Assembly (NCBI GenBank): GCA_015680685.1
Contig: MNCI01024892.1
Span: 1,025,067 to 1,089,066 of the forward strand
Direction: 5' to 3'
From: Gnetum montanum
Taxonomy: Eukaryota; Streptophyta; Gnetopsida; Gnetales; Gnetaceae
Length of the DNA stretch: 64,000 nt
The notes under the pieces are model-generated. The model was not told the origin of the DNA. It was given only the letters and a program-made list of their open reading frames with translations, and made no database searches. Positions 57,771 to 64,000 of this stretch are shown piece after piece (the stretch's first letter is position 1; each line of letters opens with the position of its first letter). Position numbers and translations under genes: made by a program.

Positions 57771-57790
57771 TTATCCTCTTTATTATATGC

Positions 57791-58599
57791 TAATGAGGGG
57801 TCAAGTATCCCTATGCTCAACCATACAAATACGAGTGTACATGCATGATCCGATTGATTTCCAAGGACTAAGTGCTTACGCACCTTTGTGAAACAAGGAT
57901 GGGTTGATCAATTGTTGTCTTCCCAAGCTTACTTGTATAGCACGATTGTATGGTAAGTAAACTTGAGGTACATGTTTTTTATAGTTTTTATGTTTTTGTG
58001 GCCTAGTGCTACAAAGGGAGGAGAGAGATAACTAAGTAACTAATTTTGATTTAACTACTCAATTAGGCTTTAACTAGTCCTAACACCAACATTCGTTCTC
58101 ACTTGTCATACACATTCGGAACTAGTGCAACATTATTGGGATTACCAAACACTAATTTTTACTAGGTTACCAAGCCTTACATGCATGCTCGAAGTGATCG
58201 TACTAAGTGTGCTTACTTAGAAGAGTTGTAGGGTGAGAGAGAGAACATTAATTAACTAAGAAAAGCATTAAGTAATAGTAATTAACATTAATTAATATAT
58301 TCTAAATGTTGCAAGGTTTATCAAAAATTTTGTCTTTATTGTTATGCACAAGGTGTGCTTAGGTACACAATGCTCAAATAACAATCCGTTCACTTTATGA
58401 GTCCTAATGCGGGTGCTCAGAAATAATTCTATCTCTGAAAAGGGAAAAGAGCAAGAGTTTAGGTAAGGAACTAAGACTAGCTATCCAAATGAAGTGTGCC
58501 CACCTCTTATTTATATGCAATGAGGTAGGCCACGATATCGCATACATGATATTGCATGGAAGGCTCCGATATCGCATACATGATATTGCAACTCATCAT
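57791..58599 (-). repeat. 3' LTR of gypsy f
   Basis: Starts TAATGAGGGG (terminal TG changed to TA) and ends GCAACTCATCA. Minus-strand TATAAATA at 58515-58508. Two units of CGATATCGCATACATGATAT lie at 58533-58585. Confidence 0.85.
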
Positions 58600-58984
58600 A
58601 CCCCCATGACTAAATGAAAACTTGTCCTCAAGTTCCTTACAAAATATTGGAAAGGTATGGGATTACTGACTGAATGAGAAGTGACAGTGATAGTGAATAA
58701 TAGACTCAAAGTCCCCGATGAACGGATTGACAAACATATTACAACATTGGTGTTCACACCCTTTGTAGTGAACACTGTACATAGATGACATCCAGACCCT
58801 CATTCAACAGCTTGAAAAGAGAGTAAAGAAAATGAGGCACGTTATTTCTGACATCATGATTGCACCTTCCATTAGTTTATCCATAGCCACATGATGAAAC
58901 TTGTTCCTGGTGTAAACGCTCCAACTCTAGTCCATTCCAAGTGCTTCCTCCTATCCTAGTTCATAGTTCATGTAATCGTCATCT
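58600..58984 (-). pseudogene. Polypurine tract and aORF remnant of gypsy f
   Basis: 58600-58609 reads CATGGGGGTA on the minus strand. An ATG at 58982 stands exactly where the aORF of d starts, with GTTGTGTGTGTAG directly before it, but the frame is short and broken. The middle of the aORF is deleted. Confidence 0.55.
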
Positions 58985-60489
58985 ACACACACAACACAAT
59001 CATGAATGAGAAAGGATAAGTAAATCATAATGTAGTTGATACCTTGCCTCAATATAAAGCGCATTGGCTAGGTTGTGGTTATGATAGAAACTGGGTTAGA
59101 GGTTTATCACAGATAACTACCCAAGATGTAGGGGTGATATAAGTAGTAGAATGGAAAAATTTGTGATAGTGTCCCCATGACTAAGAGTGAACCTTCAGTA
59201 GCAATAGGGTGGAAAAGTATAGGGAACAATAAAAATTGGAAAAATAACAATGGTAATGTCAATAAAATGGATGTCATGGATGGGGATGAAATGAGAAATT
59301 GCTACTTGGAAGAAATGTTTAAGGAGAAGAATTTAACAATTGTACCATAAAGGAATGTTAGTGAATCCTCCCCAAAGTAGGCTCATGCCCTTTATGCTCT
59401 AACAAACCCACAAACCAAAGAGTCCGTAGGCTCTAGGAATGACATATGGAAACAATGGTTAAAGATTGACCCACAAAAATTTACCAAAGAATAACAATGC
59501 ATCAACCAGGATATAGACTAATCATAAAACTAGCAATGAGGTGGAAAATGGGAAGAAAGATGGAGAGTAGAAAATTGAATGCAATCCCAAGAGCAAGGTT
59601 TTGTAAAGTCCTTTGTGTATTTTATGGTTAAGGTGACTGAGTAGAACACATTCCAAATTCAGACTCAAACCAACCACATTCAGTGACCTCGCATCAATAC
59701 ACTTGGCCAAACCATCCCCTTAAAGCAATAAGAATGCTTCCCAAAAGAGTCACCACCATTCCAAGGAGAGTGAAAGGGAGAAGTAGGAGGCAAGAAAGGG
59801 CCTTAGTTAGAGGGAACCTTTAGGCATGGGTAACATGTCTTTCCAGTGCCATAACTAGTACTTGTAGTCTAGATTTCTTTATTATGTCTAAGGGGTATTC
59901 TTTGAATCCTCACCAATTTTTTTATAGTTTTCTACATGAGAACCACATCATGCAAAGACTTATTTTTATTCACTCAGCTTCCTGATATTTGATCAATGGT
60001 AGAATGGTTGAAAACCCATGAAAATAATCTAAGCACCCAAGAGAATAACTAGCACACATGCATAGAATCCCATTGAAGTCACACCCTTTTCATCCATTGA
60101 GTCCTTCCTCAGTTTGAAGAATACCAAGCCACCAATTCATTAATAAGTTTATTTAGAAAAAGGGATAGTATATTTCCAAAACCAAGGGAGGCCATAGAGT
60201 TGAATGGAGGAATGGATGATGTGGACTCATTGCCTATTTTATCAAAAGAACCATATCTTAATATCAACATTGAGAATTAAAGGTAAAAATCAAACATTAG
60301 CAATCAACATTATTATAATAAAATCCACCATCATGAGCACTTATTGTATGATGAATGAAAGTAAATCAAAGAAAGAAATAGGAAAAAATGTGAATGATGG
60401 TGTAAGAAAAAAAATAAGTAAATTTGAAAAATGTGCAAAACAAAAAGATGTAAAACAAAAATATGAAAAAAGTTGAGGGCTTAGAATGG
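58985..60489 (-). other. gypsy f non-coding spacer between pol and aORF
   Basis: Conserved with 42726-44767 of d (see there), including GGCATGGGTAACATGTCTTT (59822) and CATAACTAGTACTTGTAG (59850). No coding motif. Confidence 0.6.
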
Positions 60490-61700
60490 TTAGCATTGGT
60501 GGCCATCTACCCCATGACTGAGTTGGAATGAGGAGATCTGAAATAATGAGCAGGGTTGTCCACCAATAGAGGTAGTATTGGTACTAGCTGTTTTAGGCTC
60601 ATGGAACGGTCTATAATAGCAAGTATGTCTAAGGAATGATCGGATATCTTTTATAGTTTTAGGTTGCCAAGTAATTTCTTGGATAACTTTAATCTTTTCA
60701 GGGTTTACCTCTATCCTTATTTGTGAAATCTTATGCCCTAATACTATACCTTCTTGGACCATTAAATGGCTTTTTTGCTAGTTGAGCCTCAAATTGGTTT
60801 CTACACATCGTTTTAATACTTGCTCTAATCAGTCCAAGGCTTGATCAAAGTTTGCTCCATAAGTGAAGAACTCGTCCATGAAGACTTCCACACCATTTCC
60901 TATCTACTACTGGAATATGCTTAGAACTAATCATTGAAATGTTGTAGGGGCATTACACAAGCTAAACAACATTTGTTTGTATGAAAATGTTCCTCAAGGA
61001 CTGGTGAATGTAGTCTTGGCTTGGTCTTCTGGGGCTATTTTTATTTGGTTGTACCCACTATATCCATCCAGAAAACTATAGTAGCAATGCCCTGCAATGG
61101 TGTCTAAGACTTGGTCTATGAATGGCAACAGAAAGTGGTCTTTGAATGTTGCCATGTTTAGTATCCTAAAGTCTATGCACACCCTCCATTTACCTCCCTT
61201 TTTAGGCACAATAACTAGGGGACTAACCCATTCACTATCAGTAATGGGGTATATGAACCTAGCTTTTAGAAGCTGTTTGATTTCTTCCTTAACCACTTAC
61301 TTAAGCTTTGGGTTCAATTGCCTTTGCAATTGTCATCGAGGCTTTATGGAGGGATCAGTGTAAATTTTATGCTAGCATATCTTAGGATCTATTCTAGTTA
61401 ATTCGGGATATGACCAAACAAAGGATTCAACAATTTATTTATTACCTTCAGCAACCCCTCTTTTTTTTGCAGAGTGAGCTTAGTGTTAATAATTACCAAT
61501 TTTCCATTCTTGAGAAACATGTATTCCATACAGATGGGTAATGGTTTTAACTCAAGGGGCTTCTTCTTAAACTTATTAGGGACTTCCAACTTCCCCCAGT
61601 TTATATTTTTAATGTCAAGACTTGCAAGTTGGAAATGGACTTGCCCTAATGTGTCTATGCTATCGATGTAAGTACAAGTCAAACCCTCAGTTGGTTCCAT
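60490..61700 (-). pseudogene. gypsy f reverse transcriptase fused to integrase tail
   Basis: RT is clear at 61296-60994 (YPITDSEWVSPLVIVPKKGG, WRVCIDFRILNMATFKDHF, FIDQVLDTIAGHCYYSFLDG). The catalytic box reads FMDE instead of FMDD (near 60885), so the second Asp is Glu. ITWQPKTIKDIRSFLRHTCY runs straight into YRPFHEPK, the last codons of pol in d, at about 60610. RNaseH and integrase are thus deleted. The linker PLELKPLPICMEYMFLKNGK is at 61700-61398. Confidence 0.85.
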
Positions 61701-61716
61701 GCATATAGTTGAAGTG

Positions 61717-62121
61717 CTCTCTTGATCAGCTATTAGCCACTAGGTGCCTTCTTGTCTTGTGGATGTTGCATATAGGCATCTTTTTATATTAGTCACTTGT
61801 GCATACTAATTGCATGTAGGCAATGTTAAACGTTGTACAAACCATGACTTCTACACACAATTACACCCCGTGTCATTGTATGCGATGCATGGAACTTTCT
61901 TCTTCTTTATCTTTCCAAACATATTTTCCTTCGATATTTCCAAGGAAAGATCATGGATTTCTAGGCATGCATCAACTGTGCTTAGCCATGCTCTTCCCAT
62001 CATGATTGGGAAGTCCCCCTTACCATTGTTCACTTGAATCACTAGGAAGTCAGCTAGATATGACCACCCACAAACAGTGGTGATAATGTCCTCCATTAGC
62101 CCTAATGGAACAATGATGGAG
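61717..62121. repeat. Left arm of a 405-bp perfect inverted repeat
   Basis: Exact reverse complement of 62144-62548 by direct reading, with a 22-base spacer that ends in N. This arm is in its expected place inside element f. Confidence 0.9.
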
Positions 62122-62132
62122 TAGTTGGCCAA
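61717..62132 (-). pseudogene. gypsy f protease, C-terminal part
   Basis: ANYSIIVPLGLMEDIITTVC, then DFLVIQVNNGKGDFPIMMGR and AWLSTVDACLEI, align with d (SIIVSLTLVEDIVTTI ... KGDFPIVTRMAWLSTIDARM). The frame is open and better kept than in d. The active-site Asp region is missing, because the sequence is broken at the N of 62143. Confidence 0.8.
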
Positions 62133-62143
62133 CTCTAAATGAN

Positions 62144-62548
62144 CTCCATCATTGTTCCATTAGGGCTAATGGAGGACATTATCACCACTGTTTGTGGGTG
62201 GTCATATCTAGCTGACTTCCTAGTGATTCAAGTGAACAATGGTAAGGGGGACTTCCCAATCATGATGGGAAGAGCATGGCTAAGCACAGTTGATGCATGC
62301 CTAGAAATCCATGATCTTTCCTTGGAAATATCGAAGGAAAATATGTTTGGAAAGATAAAGAAGAAGAAAGTTCCATGCATCGCATACAATGACACGGGGT
62401 GTAATTGTGTGTAGAAGTCATGGTTTGTACAACGTTTAACATTGCCTACATGCAATTAGTATGCACAAGTGACTAATATAAAAAGATGCCTATATGCAAC
62501 ATCCACAAGACAAGAAGGCACCTAGTGGCTAATAGCTGATCAAGAGAG
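62144..62548. repeat. Right arm of the inverted repeat, bounded by single N on both sides
   Basis: The arm starts right after N 62143 and ends right before N 62549. It is in the wrong orientation for element f and stands where about 1 kb of gag tail and protease start should be. Most likely a wrongly placed contig or gap fill. Confidence 0.9.
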
Positions 62549-62549
62549 N

Positions 62550-64000
62550 TCTTTTTTCTCTTTTCATGATCACTATCTTGCTCTCTAAACTCCTCTACTA
62601 TGTTGAGAACAGTTTGAAATTTATCATCTAGGGAGTCCCACATTTGGTCCACCTTTGCTAATACTTTTGATGCAAGTTTTTGAATGGGTAAAGTTTTCCT
62701 ATTCACCATCTCTTCAACTGGTGACTCTTCTTCATCCTCACAAAATCTTACTCCCTTCTTTTGGAGGAAAGGATCGCTGTTATATTCCTCTTCACTCTCT
62801 CTTTTCTGTAACTCACCTTCCTCTTTAGCAACTTGCTCTAATAATCTTTGTACTTGATGGGTCCTAAGCTCAGATAGTCTTCCTTGGGCATAAGTACCAA
62901 GGGTTCTTCATGTTTCATGCCTAAGCCCATATATGAGATGGCATGGTTGATCCCTCTACGAATAACCATGGTTGGGACAACGATGTAGCAATGCATAATA
63001 TTAGCCTATGGAAGCATCCAAGGGTTCATTTCCTCCTTGTTTCCAGCCTTGGATTTGCTTTCGTAGGTTGGACACTCGGGAGTACGTTTGGTACTTATCG
63101 TTGAACAATTCTAACATGGTACTCTACCTACGAATGGATTCTAATTCTAATGACCAATACTAGATTTTCGGTTCTTTGATTAGCATTCATGAAAAAAAAA
63201 CTTTCATTTTTGCCATTCATTTTCTATGTTTTGTAAGGCACATGCATCATGAAATTCTTATAGATGATTTTGAGGATCAACATTGTATCCCCCTTCAAAT
63301 TGTGGGATTTTTTTCATGTCCAATCTCTTGATCCTACTATCCTTTTGGTTCCTTTTTGGGATCATAACAGCCTCAGTTATGTCTAACATACATCGAGTAG
63401 TGAGTAGGGGTTCATCGTGATCATCTCGTTCATGACGTCTATGATGCCCATGTTGTTTCCTACTCTCCCTTCTTTCACAGTGTGTTTCTCTAGAATGCCC
63501 TTATCAACTTTCTCGACTATTTTATCTATGACTCCCATTTCGCTTACCCTTATCCTCATGATTTGTTTCTTTGTGACTGTGTCCAGATCCTAAAGGAGAG
63601 GATGAAGGTGAAGAAGAAGGAGGACCATCACCACAATGGTGCTTGCTTCCTTCTCTTCGATGGTCGTGGCCTCGATCACGGTTATGATCAGAGTGTCCAT
63701 CTTTGTCATGTATTTGTGTTCCTTTTTCAGACCCTTTATGTCTATCAGTACCAAAATATGGGTTATGGATAGTTGAGTAAAGATTATGATACATAAACCC
63801 TTGACTGAAGTCAATGGGAGGAACATCATTGTGTGGGTGACTACCTAAGGCAGGTTCACCACCCTCATTTTCGCTTAGGACATGTGGAACATTTTACGAA
63901 AATTTTCCTTCATGGATTCATGATGTCTATCCTATTATAAATCCCTTTGATGTTGTGCCTTTGTGGGTTGATACTCTCTTGAGTCATGATCATGCACAAT
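62550..64000 (-). pseudogene. gypsy f gag, partial
   Basis: LAKVDQMWDSLDDKFQTVL (62650) matches d at 49340. The His/Asp/Arg-rich linker (DKDGHSDHNRDRGHDHRREG and PPSSSPSSSPLGSGHSH, 63794-63522) matches the Ser-rich linker of d. The right edge has IVHDHDSREYQPTKAQHQRD, the counterpart of VVHDYDYxDYHPIEAQHRRD in d. The start codon and leader lie outside the window. A few stops and shifts. Confidence 0.78.

Larger units (their letters stand above)
54750..57790 (-). mobile_element. Gypsy element e: 3' LTR and aORF, interrupted by element f
   Basis: The 3' LTR (54750-55634), polypurine tract and aORF (55823 to about 57770) are followed on the right, inside the aORF, by the 3' LTR of element f. 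So f inserted into e, or a rearrangement joined them. The rest of e would lie right of the window. The LTR belongs to the same family but has its own palindrome set near the terminus. Confidence 0.82.
57791..64000 (-). mobile_element. Gypsy element f, 5' end outside the window
   Basis: 3' LTR (57791-58599), polypurine tract, aORF reduced to its start and tail ends, spacer, pol with RT joined directly to the last codons of integrase, protease, and gag running off the right end. RNaseH and nearly all of integrase are deleted at about 60610, and most of the aORF between about 58620 and 58980. Non-autonomous copy. Confidence 0.85.

Noticed and set aside
62139-62414. Plus-strand frame of 91 codons identical to the protease of element f
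   Set aside because: It is the right arm of the N-bounded inverted repeat, an assembly product.

Overview
This is plant nuclear DNA. It is A+T-rich and dominated by old, mutated LTR retrotransposons of both superfamilies (Ty1/copia and Ty3/gypsy). It contains short tRNA-derived SINE-like repeats and one clearly intact single-copy gene, an intronless dirigent-family gene on the minus strand (35685-36278). One intact gene in 64 kb, LTR pairs that have diverged a lot, and a 13.3-kb gypsy element suggest a large-genome seed plant. A gymnosperm is possible, but nothing here proves it. The window has one assembly gap of 988 N (14830-15817) and single N at 13329, 62143 and 62549.

Layout. 1-439: tail of a gypsy LTR, the only one in plus sense. 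440-6279: A+T-rich, with SINE-like pieces and one copy (2875-3920) of a dispersed repeat whose inverted partner lies at 17100-17960. 6285-11044: copia element 1, both LTRs, target-site duplication AAATT, every reading frame broken and the integrase core deleted. 11503-16516: gypsy element b (minus), which has gag and the tail of a 3' accessory ORF but no pol. 20885-21480: gypsy-type gag fossil (minus). 22905-26960: 5'-truncated copia element 2. 28180-28598: an LTR plus primer-binding site (minus). 30017-32890: an unrecognised, broken, multi-exon gene with visible GT-AG introns. 32896-35135: three related direct repeats (C, A, B); A and B flank a gypsy LTR/PBS/gag-start fragment. 35685-36278: dirigent gene with a W-box-rich upstream region. 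37860-38140: probable LINE C-terminal fragment. 38690-51963: complete gypsy element d (minus), 13,274 bp with target-site duplication ATTGG. 54750-57790: 3' part of gypsy element e. 57791-64000: gypsy element f, inserted into e and running off the right end.

How the parts relate. Gypsy elements b, c, d, e and f are one family. They share TGATGA...TCATCA LTR ends, a primer-binding site matching the 3' end of tRNA-Asp, and a CATGGGGGTA polypurine tract. Their protein order is gag-protease-RT/RNaseH-integrase, then a conserved non-coding spacer, then a long 3' accessory ORF (aORF) that looks coiled-coil and soluble. RT sequence and primer choice point to the Athila-type non-chromovirus branch. 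The most interesting signal is this aORF. It is recognisable in b, d and e, and in both d and f a splice-acceptor-like ...GTAG sits directly against its ATG. That suggests the aORF is made from a spliced RNA. The elements are dead: several catalytic acidic residues are lost through G-to-A changes and the primer-binding site has decayed only by C-to-T/G-to-A changes in CG or CHG context, the pattern expected of long-methylated plant DNA. The 405-bp perfect inverted repeat at 61717-62548 is bounded by single N and is most likely an assembly join.
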